NCBI GenBank assembly: GCA_030762175.1
Contig: CM060842.1
Span: 68,143,001-68,207,000 of the forward strand
Direction of reading: 5' to 3'
DNA from: Metallyticus violacea
Lineage: Eukaryota > Arthropoda > Insecta > Mantodea > Metallyticidae
Length of the DNA stretch: 64,000 bases
This document shows, piece after piece, positions 13,200 through 25,850 of this stretch. The notes under the pieces are model-generated. The model saw only the letters and a program-made list of their open reading frames with translations, made no database searches and was not told where the DNA came from. Position 1 is the stretch's first letter. The number at the start of each line of letters is the position of its first letter. Position numbers and translations under genes: made by a program.

Positions 13200-14190
13200 T
13201 TCTTTAATTATTTCAACATTACTGTTTACTAAACGGTGTTTTTAGTTTCAATGTACCTACCCTTGACCTTAATTACCGTTTTCACTCGTTTGGACATATA
13301 GTCAATTAGTTTCTTGCATATTTCACTTATTTCTGATACAACACTTTTATTACAGCACAAATCATCTTTTCTGTAGTGGTCAGTCGATATTATACACACG
13401 TTTCTTGACAATCGCTCAAAGATTTTCTATAGGCTTGAGACCCGGTAACTTTCCAAGCCAGTCCAAACACTGAAAACCATTTTCAGTCTTTAACATTCTT
13501 CGATGCATGACATGGGGCAAGATATTCAGTTCAGTTCCTGTGCCCAATTTCTTCAGTTCTGGGGCGACTCTTTTCTCTAAAATTGGGCTTTACTTGTCAC
13601 TGTTCATCATTCCTTCATTAGGAATAAACTATTTAGTAACGTTTGATATGCTTGGGCGAGATTTCCTCTATCGCTTCTCCTTACATGTGAGAGGTTCAAC
13701 CCCTGCGCTTCATCAGAAAATATAATCCTTTTCCACTCTTCTTGTGTACAGTTCTGACATTTTCTAGCCCATGCCTATCTTTTTTTTTTTTCATAAGACA
13801 TACGTAAAACATTATTTTCTGACTGTCTTCGGGCTTTCTCTTCAGCTTCTAGAAGTCACCTGCACACTGTTGAAGCATCAATTTTCACCCCTGTAGCCTC
13901 CAATTCTTTTTGTAAATCAAAACTGATCTTTTCAGGATTCATTTTGCTGGTTCTGTTTAGACAGGCTTTATCTTTCCTGGACGTTGTCGTTTTCGGTCAA
14001 ATTTTCCGTTCCTTTGAGGTGAAATTGACCCAATCTAATTTTTTCTTCTAATTATGTTATTAACAGAACTCAAACTTGCATTAAATTCAGCTGCTATCTG
14101 TTTCGGAGTCACATTACTAAACCCATGGAGTGTTGCGACCTTATTTCTCTTATTAGGTATGATATCCATTATAAATAAAAATATGTGTAC
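13200..14190 (-). pseudogene. Tc1-type transposase, degenerate
   Basis: On the minus strand, starting near 14,160, an N-terminal helix-turn-helix reads VATLHGFSNVTPKQIAAEFN. Pieces of the DDE catalytic core follow in changing frames, and the C-terminal block SKRVKTVIKVKGRYIETKN (13,229-13,320) is the usual end of Tc1 transposases. About 1 kb in length fits the family. Many stops and frameshifts mean it is inactive. Confidence 0.7.
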
Positions 14191-14649
14191 TAAATAAAGT
14201 GCTATAAAACAGCAAGGAACACAAGCAACTTTCTTAATGTTTATACAACTAATAAAAGCAATAAGTACAACCATCTCAACAGTTATTACTACTATAAAAC
14301 TACATTTATGTATTTGTTCACATTAATACCAACAAGGCTGTATTTCTGATAATTCGAACTTTATCTAATGTTAATTTATCTACAAATGAGATTTATTGTA
14401 ACTAGATTTCACTTCATTGCAATAGGTATTATAACATTAATACTTTACTGTACTCAAACTTAGATCAGCTAAGTTTGGGCAAAATTAAGTATTGATTGAT
14501 ACAGGATTGAGTATTTTCACTTTTAAGTAAGCACCACTGCGCGGAAGAACATTGCATATTTGTGACAACTAATTAATGATCTTTAATTTCACTAGGTACG
14601 GAATGCTGCCGATGCAACAACATATATTTTGAAGAGAGGTAATTATAGT

Positions 14650-15430
14650 ATTAGTTCTGTGTGCAATCAGGACGGAGTTTCAAACAAACGCGGAGTGCCT
14701 CCTACATGGTGAATGGTGCGCCACTGAAAATGTTCAGAATAAATCGCATTCTTGGAGAAAGACAGTGAACACTTCTGGGCGGAATACGAGTTTCCTTGCT
14801 TTCAGCACGGCGTCTTTCCCTAATATTGCAATTGACATGGTAAACAGAACATAGAATGAGATCTTGACCCCCTGTTGAGGTCTGACGAAGTCGATTTATT
14901 TGACAGGTTGTGTAAACAAACAAAAATTGCAGCACTGGTCACCAAAACCGTGAAGAAACAATTGAAAGACTGTTGTTTGGTGTTGTAACAATGATTGGAA
15001 CTAACGGCTCATATTTTTTAATAACCCAGCGGCCGACGAACGACTGTGAATGGGTCATGTTACTGAAAAATGCTGAACAGTTCGTCAGTTCGTCATTCCT
15101 GAACTACAAAACTTTCCCCCATACATGTAGCTTGGGCACGCTGCGGAATTTCTTTCCTGGTCTCATCATTTCTCGTTTTGGTGACATTCTTTGTCCTGCA
15201 AAATCCCCGAATTCATCCTCTGGGGCTATTTGAAAGAAAAAGTATTTCCGACCAGAATTCAAAGTATTCAACAACTCAAAAGCAGGAACCAGACAAGAAA
15301 TTGCAAATGGTTATTTCTAAACTAAATGCCTGCCTCATGCATAGCATATGAGATCGCTTGATACAAAATGTGCGTATTGAAAATACGTTATCTTTCACAA
15401 ATAGTGCACACAATTAAAAGGCAAAAATGT
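14650..15430 (+). pseudogene. Mariner-like (IS630-type) transposase remnant
   Basis: The plus strand keeps the catalytic-core neighbourhood: FPGLIISRFGDILCPAKSPN (15,147-15,215), followed, after a frame change, by KKKYFRPE and a QEIAN block. This is the third-acidic-residue region of an insect mariner-like family. Earlier sequence from about 14,650 matches the same family only in fragments. Confidence 0.6.
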
Positions 15431-16620
15431 AACCGAAGTTTTGAAGTTGGGAAATAAATTTATAATCAATTACAATAACTTTTATGTTATTTTTAAAATA
15501 GGTGACCGAAACTGCTTCATCCTAGCATGTAATTTTAATGCTAAGCACATGTTTAGATAAATGGAAATCCCAGCACAAATTCAAGGTCATGGCCGGAACT
15601 TGAACCACGAATGTTAGACTACAATCTCGGGCCACTAAAATCTTCTTGTAACGTTTATTTTCGCACAGATTTTTCTCTGTTTGTTTCCCTCTAGTAAGGA
15701 TTCCGATTAAATGTTAAATTTCCATAGATAAATTGTGAAACTATTTTAAAATAGAATTTTATAACAATTTACACTTCAGTTTAGAAACGGATATCAGTAA
15801 GTTTCAGTTAATAAGCTGGTAATTCAGCTGGTCTACATGTGCAATATATTATTAGCTAGCATGAGTGTTTGCTAAGCTTGTTAGAAGACGGTAAAGTGCA
15901 GTAAAATAACCAATCCTTGACGTGCGTATTTACACAATCTAGCAACTATGTATTTCAAGTTTGCACTATAACCGAATGTTGCTCACAACTGCCAACAATA
16001 TAACGACCATAATATGTGAAACTTTTGCAACTCCAGTGTTTACTACGGACGGATTCGCGTCATCCCATTTCAGTGCTTGTAGTTAATAAAGGGACCCTTG
16101 CTCAAAGCCTGCCTACCCCTCCCATATAAACGCACACATTCGTGATAATTTATTGGTCCAATTAAACAATGTTGAACTTCGATCCTGTCCGGGGTCGCGG
16201 GCAAGGGACTGACAGGGTCAGGATTGCGACCTTAACACGCAGTACTGTCCCAATAATTACATTGTTTATGGACAGATAAGAGCCTGCCATATGTCAACAA
16301 TGTGGACGGCTACACAAGTTTAATATTTGAAGTCGCACTAAGGCAATTAATGTAAAAAAATTATGAGCCGCCAACGAAAAACTAACAGCTGCTTGAAATG
16401 ACAGGTGTGGTTATAAATTACTGGTATTCATTCTACGTTTAATATGTGCCACTTGCATTTTAACGACATCATTTGCAACAATACATTTTGCCTTATTGTA
16501 GAGAATTGTTTTCATTACAGATCTAACTTGCACAAGCACAGAGGGTAACAAAATATAAGGGAGTATATGAGAAAACAATTGGAGAATTAGTATAAACTAA
16601 AAAAAGGGGAATATATTATT
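15431..16620. other. Non-coding DNA with one GC-richer patch
   Basis: The patch at 16,020-16,290 is richer in GC and CpG than its surroundings but has no open frame or recognised repeat. It could be a host promoter or old element. Nothing else is seen. Confidence 0.35.
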
Positions 16621-17377
16621 TTTGATGCATACAGTTTACAGAGGTTTATTTTCCCCACATATGAAGGAGAATGAACTCTGCTCTTTTAAGTCATTATTTA
16701 AGAGAGAAAATAAACACCATGTCTTCAAGTACACACCGATATCGCTTTTAACAAAAATTTCCAAAACTTTAAAAAAAAGTAATATTCAGCAGAATCTAAA
16801 GTTCCTTTGACAGAAATTAATAGATGTTCTAACGAAATATCTAATTGGTTTTAAGAAAGGGATGGGAATAAAAAAACGCAGCTTTTAAACAAATTAAGTT
16901 TTGATAGCACTGAATAATAAAATGCACAACGGTGAAATATTTTGTGATCTACAAATCTTTTGACTTTGTTATTATGCATTTACAGTTGAAAAATTGAGCT
17001 AATGTAGAATAAAAAATGAGAATATTTCCTTATCTGAACGTAGAAAACATTCCAAATGAATATATCATATTAAAATAATTTGGGGAATTATTAAGCATGC
17101 AATCCCAAAAGGATCAAGCCAGGGTGCATTCCTTTTTTCAATTTACATAAATGATTTGCCATTAGTAATAAAAACATAGTTGCCACCATTCTCTTGGCCA
17201 ATGACACCGGTACAGACTTTACAGCTGAAACATAATTTAATATTAAAATCGAATTACATGCTCAAATGTATTGTCACTGGTTTAAAACTTGCAAATGAAC
17301 ATAAAACATGTATTGACAAAACAAAGATTATTAAATGTATATCATAATTCACCAGATCCCAGTGTACATTTTGATTC

Positions 17378-17425
17378 TGCCTGTAGTGCCTCAGTAGTAA
17401 AAACAGGAGTTAAACACTATTAAAA
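17378..17425 (+). repeat. SINE family B tail fragment inside the LINE
   Basis: Reads CTGTAGTGCCTCAGTAGTAAA then GAGTTAAACACTATT, the same tail as the full SINE at 17,894. It interrupts the LINE coding sequence. Confidence 0.6.
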
Positions 17426-17893
17426 AATTTGGAACCAACAAACTATTAGAACAGCCCACAAATGTGAAGTTTCTAGAATACCAGGTTGACAAACTTTACT
17501 TTGAAAAATACACGTAGAAAATATTAAATCAAAACTAAGATCTGGTATCTATGCTCTCAGGTCACCATCTCATTTTGGCCCACATCTTGGAATACATTAA
17601 AATTTGTTTGTTTACATCTATTCAATTTTGAACAATGGATTAATATTTTGGGGTGATTCCGTTGAAAGCTTGGTAGTTTTGATATTACAAATGGGAACAA
17701 TTTGAATAATTAGTGACGCTTACAACAGAAATTAATTTAATTTCTGAGCCAGTTTCAGAAAAGAATATTTTGACATTTTTTGTGAATATGTACTTTCCAT
17801 TATGAGTTTTTCTTTAAAATAAAAATACTTTATATAAAAATGCAAATATGTAAATACATATATAGTAGACAAAAAGTCCTCAAAGACAATTAT

Positions 17894-18183
17894 ACCGCCA
17901 CGGGTGGCCGAGGTCGTTAAGGCACGGACTCGTGAGCGGGAGGTCTGCGGTTCGAATCCTGCCAGGACTGTCCTCCCTGACTGGGTTTTTTTCCAGGTTT
18001 TCCTCAGTCTTCATAACTGGCAAATGCCGGGGAGGTACCTAAACTTAGGCCTGGAACGTTTCCTTCCTTAAAAAAAAAAATCCTTTCCCAATTTATCATT
18101 TCATCTCATGTATCATCAGTGTCCACCGCCTGTGGTGCCTCAGTAGTAAAAACGGGCGTTAAACACTACTCAAAAAAAAAAAA
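17894..18183 (+). repeat. SINE family B, full length with 12-bp target duplication
   Basis: tRNA-derived SINE with A box (GGTGGCCGAGGTCGTTAAGG, tRNA-Ser/Leu-like) and B box (GGTTCGAATCC), a body ending in GGCGTTAAACACTACT and a poly(A) tail. An exact 12-bp duplication, AAAGACAATTAT, flanks it at 17,882-17,893 and 18,184-18,195, showing insertion into the LINE by target-primed reverse transcription. Confidence 0.9.
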
Positions 18184-18397
18184 AAAGACAATTATTTAAT
18201 TTATCTGCTACCAAAAGGGCATCATTATGAATACGTAAGAATACTAATTGCACTTCCAAAATCTTTGAAATGAACAATTTTTTTCTTTCATAGCATACAA
18301 ACTTTTTTTGCAAAATATATTCTATATGCTTTGGCGAGGTACTGTATGTAATACATATTTTAAATAGGTAGACAAAGAATTGTCATATATTGTTTTG

Positions 18398-18672
18398 TTT
18401 TATTTACGGACCCTCTTTAGCATCTCAGGTCATCAGCATTTAATTCAATTAAGATCATGAAAAGGCCGATAAATTGCTCAGAGGTCTCTTCTCTAAGGCT
18501 TGAGGTTCTTTTGCTTTTCGTAAATTTACGACACAGGATCCATGGCTTCACTTTCTTCCAAAGGAGGCCCTATTTGGGGATTTTACGTCCAAAAAAAAAT
18601 TCATCCATTCTGGTCGGAATTGAACCCGCGATCTTGGGTCTACGCGGCAAGTATGGTGACCACCAGACCGAC
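18398..18672 (-). repeat. SINE family A, copy 3
   Basis: Minus-strand copy, diverged but with central palindrome region, tRNA-like head (GAACCCGCGATCTTGGG on the plus strand) and tail. Confidence 0.75.
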
Positions 18673-18689
18673 AGAATAAGTACTATACT

Positions 18690-19700
18690 GTGCATTTCTT
18701 ACATCAAGTCGACCCTGGTGGCCAGCGATAACCTTAATCGGAAGTCAAACAAGTGTTTGGGGAAAATGGTATCTGAAAACTATCGGGAGCACAATATTTT
18801 CCATTCCTCAGTGTAATGAATTGCAGATATATCAATACATCCCATTGGAACTGAAATTTTAGCTCAGGACAACTCAGTGCTTGTTTAATTTAATAAAAAT
18901 ACATATCGTTACGTATACCAATGTAGCAGTAGTAAAATTTACTGAACATGCGAATATGATTAATATTTTTGTTTCGAAAATTATAAATATAAATTTTAAC
19001 CATTTGTTTCAATAGCTTTTGGTAACGTACTGTGCATGCACTCCTTCAGACTGTAGGATGACTTGAGCAGAGAAAATAACAAAATTACCTTAGAGTATTA
19101 TCAATTATATTTTAAAATCTAAATTAATCTAATTGACATACATTATGATTAAATATTTAAAACGTTTTTATTAATATGAAAATATTTCTCTTAGGTTTGA
19201 AAATATTATAAAATATTTTTATTTTTAACATGAGGAAATTTATAACAAAAATTGGCTACCTACTTGTTATTTCAGTTGTTACATATTACATGAGCAATAT
19301 GTATGTATTTATTTATTAGAGGGAAACCAAAATGGCGAGTGATCTATTAATCGACGATGCAGATGATTACGGATAACACTGGGCAAAAATGAAAATGTTT
19401 CGGGCTTAAAAATAGTGAATTTACATGTATTTCCATCTGCTGAATTAAAAAATCACCATAAAATGATAGATTAGCTCTTGTTTTGAAGATAAAGAGACAT
19501 TTCATTTTTTAGAGTGAAGATTTTAAATTTAGGGGAATTTTTTTTTGGAGTTGGCACACCTGTCAAACAACAAAACACAAATGCTCTTCAGCTGTTTGTA
19601 AGTCATAAACATGGATACTGTTGCTGTGACTGTGAATTACATGTAGTTTCTACTCAAATTCATGCAAAATTTCTGGTTCGCGAGTGCTTTTTTAGTGTAA
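18690..19700. other. AT-rich DNA upstream of a transposon-associated gene, nothing recognised
   Basis: No gene, RNA or recognisable repeat seen. Confidence 0.45.
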
Positions 19701-19711
19701 AATTTGTAAAA

Positions 19712-20398
19712 ATGCCACGAAAATGTGTAAATATGGTGAATAACTTTTGTTATATTTGTAGTGAAATAACATTTTCCTCACAGAAACGCAATCTGACGCC
19801 TCTTGTAAAGACTGCCAAGCCTCTTGTGGACCCAAAAGACGTTCTTCTTCCACCCCTGCATATCAAGCTGGGTTTGATGAAAAACTTTGTCAAAGCTATG
19901 AACCGAGAAGGACGGGCCTTTAAGTACATCAGAGAGAAATTTTCGAAATTAAGTGATGTAAAAGTTAAGGAAGGTATTTTTGTCGGACCACAAATAAGAG
20001 AACTTGTAAAGGATCCTGCATTTGACCAAGTTTTGGAGGGGAAAGAAAAGGAAGCTTGGGAAGCCTTCAAGGGTGTTTTTCGTGGATTTTTAGGCAACAA
20101 AAGAGATGACAACTACAAGCATTTGGTGACAGTGCTCCTGCAAAAATACCGTAACCTTGGATGCAACATGTCCCTTAAGATCCATTTTCTCCCCTCCCAC
20201 CTAGACTTTTTCCCTCCTAGTTGTGGAGCTGTTAGTGATGAACATGGGGAGAGATTCCATCAGGACATTTCTGTTATGGAACAAAGATATCAGGGCCGTT
20301 GGAATGAAGTAATGCTTGCGGATTACTGTTGGTCTTTGTATAGAGATTCAGCGGAACTCCATCACAAGAGGCAAGCTAAAAGACGACGAAGTCAATAG
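19712..20398 (+). pseudogene. Arthropod transposon-associated ORF, internally deleted
   Basis: Starting at the ATG at 19,712, 228 codons are open. Residues 1-25 hold a Cys pair (CYIC) in MPRKCVNMVNNFCYICSEIT; from about residue 45 comes LLPPLHIKLGLMKNFVKAMN, and near the end DEHGERFHQDISVMEQRYQG and LADYCW. These are the two ends of a repeated arthropod protein family of unknown function that spreads with transposons and is normally several hundred residues longer. The join near 19,800-19,830 therefore looks like an internal deletion that kept the frame. A histidine-, cysteine- and acid-rich C-terminal part suggests metal or nucleic-acid binding, which is inference only. Confidence 0.6.
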
Positions 20399-21020
20399 GC
20401 CACCACATGATTCTCTTCAGACACGACTAACTGCGAAGTATTTTTCCAGTAATTTAGAACTCTTAGCATGTAATTACCAGTTAAAAAAATCAAATGCACT
20501 TTCATTGTTGTTAGCATGTATGTAATTAAAATGTATCCTTTTCTCTCAATCCGTTAATATGTAATACTTCCACTTTGTGTATATCATAGAAACTAGAGCT
20601 AATAAAATTTTTTCATTGTCATATTTGTTTTTCTCAACCCAAAATTAGTAGGAATTGCCTCCTGAAGTGCTCGAAACATTCAAAAATTATTTTTTTGTTG
20701 CCCAGTGTAATTCAAATACAGAAGGTATTTCCAATTTTATTATTTGATAAATATTTTATTTGTGAAACAAGCTCTCAAAGGTAAAGATTTAAATACATTT
20801 TTGTAAACAGGTTAATCAAAGGTTTAGAGTTTAGAACTCCACACGAGTTTTTGTAGCCATATCCAGTTGCTTCGGAGGAATTTCTTGACTAGCAACAGCG
20901 AAAAAGGGCATTGTTGAGCACGAAAATTCTCAAACAAATAATTTATTTATTAGATTAAAATAAATACTTTCTTCCCAGGTAATATTTATAATAGTATATT
21001 TTTGACACTAAACTTTTAAA
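20399..21020. other. AT-rich DNA, nothing recognised
   Basis: No supported feature. Possible polyadenylation signals (AATAAAA near 20,602) lie downstream of the preceding ORF. Confidence 0.4.
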
Positions 21021-21021
21021 G

Positions 21022-21210
21022 ATATCACCTTCTTGGTCTAGATATTAGCGTTGCTGGCTGCTGGCCGAGATCCGGGCTCGTCCCTGTACCTTCTTGGGAA
21101 TTTTCTAAATTAATGAGGTCTAGAACAGGATCCACATAGCGTCGTGAGGACAATTGGGAAGGTGCCTGATAGAGAGGTGGTGTTCTTCGATCACGAAAGT
21201 CGCCTGATAG
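21022..21210 (-). CDS. Candidate host exon of unknown gene
   Basis: On the minus strand an acceptor-like TTTGGCGCTACAG at about 21,211-21,223 is followed by some 62 open codons rich in Ser, Pro and Arg, ending in a TGA at 21,025. It stands out by composition from the surrounding AT-rich DNA. No domain is recognised. It could be the last exon of an upstream minus-strand gene or an unrecognised repeat. Confidence 0.25.
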
Positions 21211-21229
21211 GCCGAGCTGTAGCGCCAAA

Positions 21230-23635
21230 TGAGGAGAAACTTTTAAAGATTTTTAGGTCAAATTTACAGTATATAAATACATAGCTACAACTATAAAATG
21301 AATAAACTATCTTAATTCATTTAAATATACGTTCTTTTTAATTATGGTACATTTTCAAACCGGGTTGTTTGAAAACTTTATCATTGATGGTATTAAAGGA
21401 AGAAAAACCCGCACTACTCCAAATATTTGGTAATTTATACAGTGAAAAATGTAAACATTCTTAATCGAAAGAGAAATAAGATATAATGGCTCGCACTACC
21501 CTAAAAATTCATAAAATTTCGCAGCTGCATTAATGGACCTTCAGCTCTTACAATTTTTTTTTTCTTTTCCTCTCTTTTAGTGGCAGCCTTTTCCATTTAA
21601 AGTGTCTTCCGGTCTGTTCTGAATCCCTTTTAGCTGGCCTGCACACGACACATGCCCTTCTCGCTGATTTTTCTCCCTTTAACTTAAGTCTAGTTAGCTT
21701 TTTTCCCATCCAAAAGGCAGTGTTTCACATATTCTGATTTTCCACGACTAAAGAGTGTCATATCACTTTTTTTCTTGTCACTGAATCCTCTTTAGAGAAT
21801 TTACCGCTATGTAAGCTTCCACGTATTTTTTTATTTCAGTTTTTCTACTGGCGCAAATCTCAAGAAACAACTGATGGTGGAAATGGTAGAGTACGCTTTC
21901 TGTGACTGCAAATGTTTATATTTTCATACAAAAAATATCACAATGTACCGTCACTTTTATACACACACACACACACTTCTCCTTTTAGAAGTACGAGATG
22001 AAAACGGTCTTATCGATAATTTCATTTTAATTATCACTTGAAACTATGATAATCGCCCAGAGGCAAAAACAGAGAAAGGATCATAAAAACGAACCTTGTA
22101 AATGACAGGGAAATATTAGATTTTTTCATTTATTTAATTTAACTTTTTGTTGACAAAAATAAACATTGAATAAGGCGGTAGGTGATCACATTTTTATGAA
22201 AGGTAGTTTACATATTGGAAAAATTTAAAATAACAGGTACACCCCATAATTCTATATCATGGTAATTATAAATGGAATAATTCCTTTGGAAACAAAATAT
22301 AAGCCTGAAGCGAGCTAGGGTGCGTGACATCAGAGGAATGGGCAGAAAATGTGTGACTGCAGTGCAGAAACCTTCTGTTGTTACTTTGGAAAGCTAGACA
22401 GAGTTCAGGGTCACCTACACTGTGTAGTTGATGCTAAGTCAACGTCGCGTCCATGGTAGACATGTTTCATTACTAATGATAGCCCTGGATTTATCCATTT
22501 CTAGAAACATATTTTTCATTCCAGTAATCCAACTTTACACATGCCTTCAACCTATTAATTAAAGAACTGAAGGATACGTGTATTGTTCGACTCCAGTTTT
22601 TAATGTTTTGAGAAAAACGCATTTACTTGATAACGGCTAGAAATCTAAACACTAAAACTTTGTGTAAATATGGATTTTATTTTATTTATTTGTAGATTTT
22701 CAGTAGTTTTAAAGTGTATTATTTCGTTTAAAAAGAAGGAATGAATAATTTTAATGAGTTATCTTTTAACAGTAAATTATTCAAAGGTATTTATACTCAT
22801 TCATTAAAAATAATCCAATGCTTACATTCACTATAGTAATAATAATATTAATTATAATCACAAAGCTAATAAAATATCATAGTGCAATTGTGATTTTTAA
22901 ATCTTGATATATGTTTGATAAACGTTGGTTTTTGCATTTAATAATGTCATATATATGAAATTTAGATAATATTTTCATTGTTTTAATCATTAATGAAAGA
23001 CATTGGACAAGACTATTATATTTAGCTATTACCGGGTGTATCCAACTCAAAAAGCCAAAAAGTAAATAGTTGTAGAAATAGACATGTTCTTGTAGCATAT
23101 GTCAGGTAACTTAATTATTTATTTCTTGATAACAATTTCCTTAGAGGAGAAGCCAGCAATCTGCTTTTCCCCAGCGCAACTGCATTCTATTGCCATTACT
23201 GTCCCTTTTCTGCTAAAGTATGTTCAAAAAAAATTTTTAGATATTAATACTTATCTGTATGACTTTACATTGTTGAAACATGCGATTCTTCTCTTACAGT
23301 TCATTGGCCGTATATGTTAAAACGTATAATTATTTTATCAATTAGTGACAATGTTGGAAAAGTTTTTAAATAATACTTATTGCACTCTTTAAGAGCAAAT
23401 ATTCTACCCTTATAATTTCTGTTGAAGTTTTTTATTGCTGTAAATATTCTTTTATGGTAAATGAGCGTGCCATCTAAATGAGAATAATTTAGTTATATTC
23501 TTCTACTAAAACTATAAAGTTCTCAGAAAGAGCATGTTCAATATAGAGCCGAAAAAGTGCGTATAATTTTATACTGGCGTAGTCAATTATCAACATATAA
23601 ATGTGCTTCAACTTAAGAATATATATATATATACT
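21230..23635. other. AT-rich DNA, nothing recognised
   Basis: Includes a short (AC)n run near 21,961. Small ORFs around 22.9-23.3 kb lack support. Confidence 0.45.
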
Positions 23636-24545
23636 CCATGAGCGCGTCCATCTCTGTTAATGTCCTGAAGCGACCGCCCTACAGCGTTGGTGATGGTGAG
23701 GTGTGACCCCTCGCATTGTCATGAAGGATGAAGGGTTTCACTGATAGCAAATATCGTCGCTTTCTCCTTAGGGATGGACGAAGGAGGCATTCCAAGAAAT
23801 TGCAAGTGTACGCAGCATTTACTCTTTGTCTTTCAGGTATAGCATAGTACAATACAACGCCACAATGATCATTACCTTCACACCATGTTCAGAACGAAGA
23901 GTTCCGGGATGTTTCATTCACTAATTGCCGTTTCAAGTGTAGTGCGTAACGTCGTCCATAGTGAGGAGACTCCCAAGGAAGTCCCCACCTTCTCTCTGGT
24001 AACGGTTCAGCAAGTCCTGTACACATGCATAATGGTGTCATGTACAGCCCCCATGATGACATGGGATATCCAACGCGCTGCAATTTTGCGGAACCCAAAA
24101 TGCCCTGCAGAATATGGAGTATCTGCCTCTGGGGCAAATTCACACGCAGTCGGCGAGCAACATCTAACAGAAAAGCAAGAATCTGAATCGTGGTTGTCAT
24201 TTTGGGGTCGTGTCTGCACAAACAATTTCACCTATCTTAGCTTTGTGCGATATGGCAAGGCTGCATCGCCACATGCTTCAAGTTGTCCGTGATAACATTC
24301 TTGAGCACCACAACCACGTGCAACTTCAATTTTGATCCGCGACGTTGTACCGGTTTCGAAAACATATTGCTAGAGCGCTTGTACTATCCACCTCTACTTC
24401 AAGGCACCGCAGTACATCACTGAATAACTGAACTACTGCCTCACTCGCTGCTGAATGTCATCGAACATTCAAGCACTAACCTGTCACTAACAAAAACGCG
24501 ACCGCTGCGTGTTGCCAGGTTGCTACTACTTTTTATCCAGCCCTA
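23636..24545 (-). pseudogene. Mariner-type transposon, degenerate
   Basis: The minus strand carries the catalytic block LHDNARGHTSPSP (about 23,690-23,735), preceded by CGVVLYYAIPERQRVNA (about 23,815-23,865), the order seen in mariner/SETMAR-type DDE transposases. Frames change several times. The right edge near 24,545 (reversed TATAGGGCTGGATAAAAAGT) may be the terminal repeat. Inactive. Confidence 0.6.
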
Positions 24546-25379
24546 TAGTTAACTTCATAAATTTCATTAAAGTAAGTGTTTTAGTTAACCATACCAAAGT
24601 CTCATTTATTTATCGGTTTACAGTTTCAAAACACTTGTATTAACGAACCCAAATAATATCCCTCATATTCCTGATGCATATAAGGCGAATAAGTAAATCG
24701 TGTTTGCTTCTATTTTTCTCTATAATTTGAGCGATATATAACATACATATTCTTTTGCATTTATAATATTATTAATTTTATACTTTGTTTTTCGTATATA
24801 AATAATCCTTCTAACTGAATCTCATGCACACCGATATTATATAATAACGCGAATTATAAAAGCTCGACTTTCAAAAAGCTCTGAAGCATTTCTTGAATAA
24901 TATTAGTTTTCATGCGATGAAGCATTAAACAAAGACTTGAGCTAAACAACTAAGTTAGTGTCTCAAATGCTCATTACAATAGAGTAATAATTCAGGTAAG
25001 TATGTGATACGCATCTATAATGATTGAGTATGAACCACCATTATGCTAAATCTTGCGCTTATCGTCAGAGAACTTGAAACCAAGGCTCGCCATACCATTT
25101 TGGCTTCAGATTAAACTGCTAAGACCGTGGATTGAAGAGCCATTTGTCTTTAGATTGAATGAAAACATTATTATAATGTTTACGGTGTTAAAATAACAAA
25201 ACGCTGTGGAATATGTAAGCAAGAATAGTTGAACTGGAAAAATCACACCTGTATACAAGAATTGTTCCCTAAGTCATGAAATCTAGTTTGTTTGTTACAA
25301 AATGTATTAACAGGAGGATTTGACACATGAGGTTATATTATATTATATACTTCTAAATGATACCATCTAATGGCAGTAT
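24546..25379. other. AT-rich DNA, nothing recognised
   Basis: No supported feature. Confidence 0.45.
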
Positions 25380-25850
25380 ATGTGCTGGTCAGTCCTGGAT
25401 AACCCACAAGTATTTAGCGTGTTATCGTTCAAAGATGGAACAGCAGTAGATTTTCTTGGAAAAAATACAAGGAGTGTCATGCAAAAATACACGAAGCGTG
25501 CTCATATCGTACACAGGCGAGATGCGTTGAAGCCTTCAGATGGCAATGGCCAACAACTGCAGACCTGCCTCATAACAGAAGACGGATACTGGACTGTGAA
25601 GGACCTATCTGTAGGTATTGGCATGTCTGTACCAGAGCTTTTCCAATGTTACAGCAGCATTTATATATATATATATATGCAAGATTGCTGCCAAATGGGT
25701 GCCACATTGATTAACTGAGGTACCGAAATGGACTTGATGAGAGTGTAGTATTTGTCACTAGCACCATTGTAGTGGATGAAACATGAGCAAGAGTACACAC
25801 ACCCGAACTCAACTCCAGTCAAATAATCGACACTTCTTTCTTGAGCAGTA
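25380..25850 (+). pseudogene. Mariner-like transposase, 5' half, split by the Polinton
   Basis: Plus-strand frames show a helix-turn-helix block WTVKDLSVGIGMSV (about 25,590), a QDCCQMGATLIN block after a (TA)n expansion, and a SYTPELQSSQ-like block near 25,795-25,825, which is the linker toward the first catalytic acid of a mariner family. The reading is interrupted at the target-site duplication GCAGTA (25,845-25,850) and resumes after base 39,328. Stops and indels show it was already dead or has decayed since. Confidence 0.65.
25845..25850. repeat. Target-site duplication, left (GCAGTA)
   Basis: Exact match to the 6 bases right after the element at 39,323-39,328. Six-base duplications are the norm for Maverick/Polinton integration. 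Confidence 0.9.

Larger units (their letters stand above)
16622..18330 (+). pseudogene. Jockey-type LINE reverse transcriptase, degenerate, interrupted by a SINE
   Basis: Plus-strand fragments in several frames show reverse-transcriptase blocks in order: YTPISLLTKISKTL (16,732), VFCDLQ-FDFV (16,945), a PKGSSQGAF-FSIYINDLP block near 17,110-17,165, LANDTG (17,205, the catalytic-site region), and an IFWGDSVESL block (17,645). The distal end continues after a SINE insertion (17,894-18,183) with PKGHHYEYVRILIALPKS. Multiple stops and indels show it is dead. Confidence 0.7.

Noticed and set aside
17894..17970. Genuine tRNA gene
   Set aside because: The tRNA-like head lacks a foldable acceptor stem and is followed by a SINE body, poly(A) and a target duplication.
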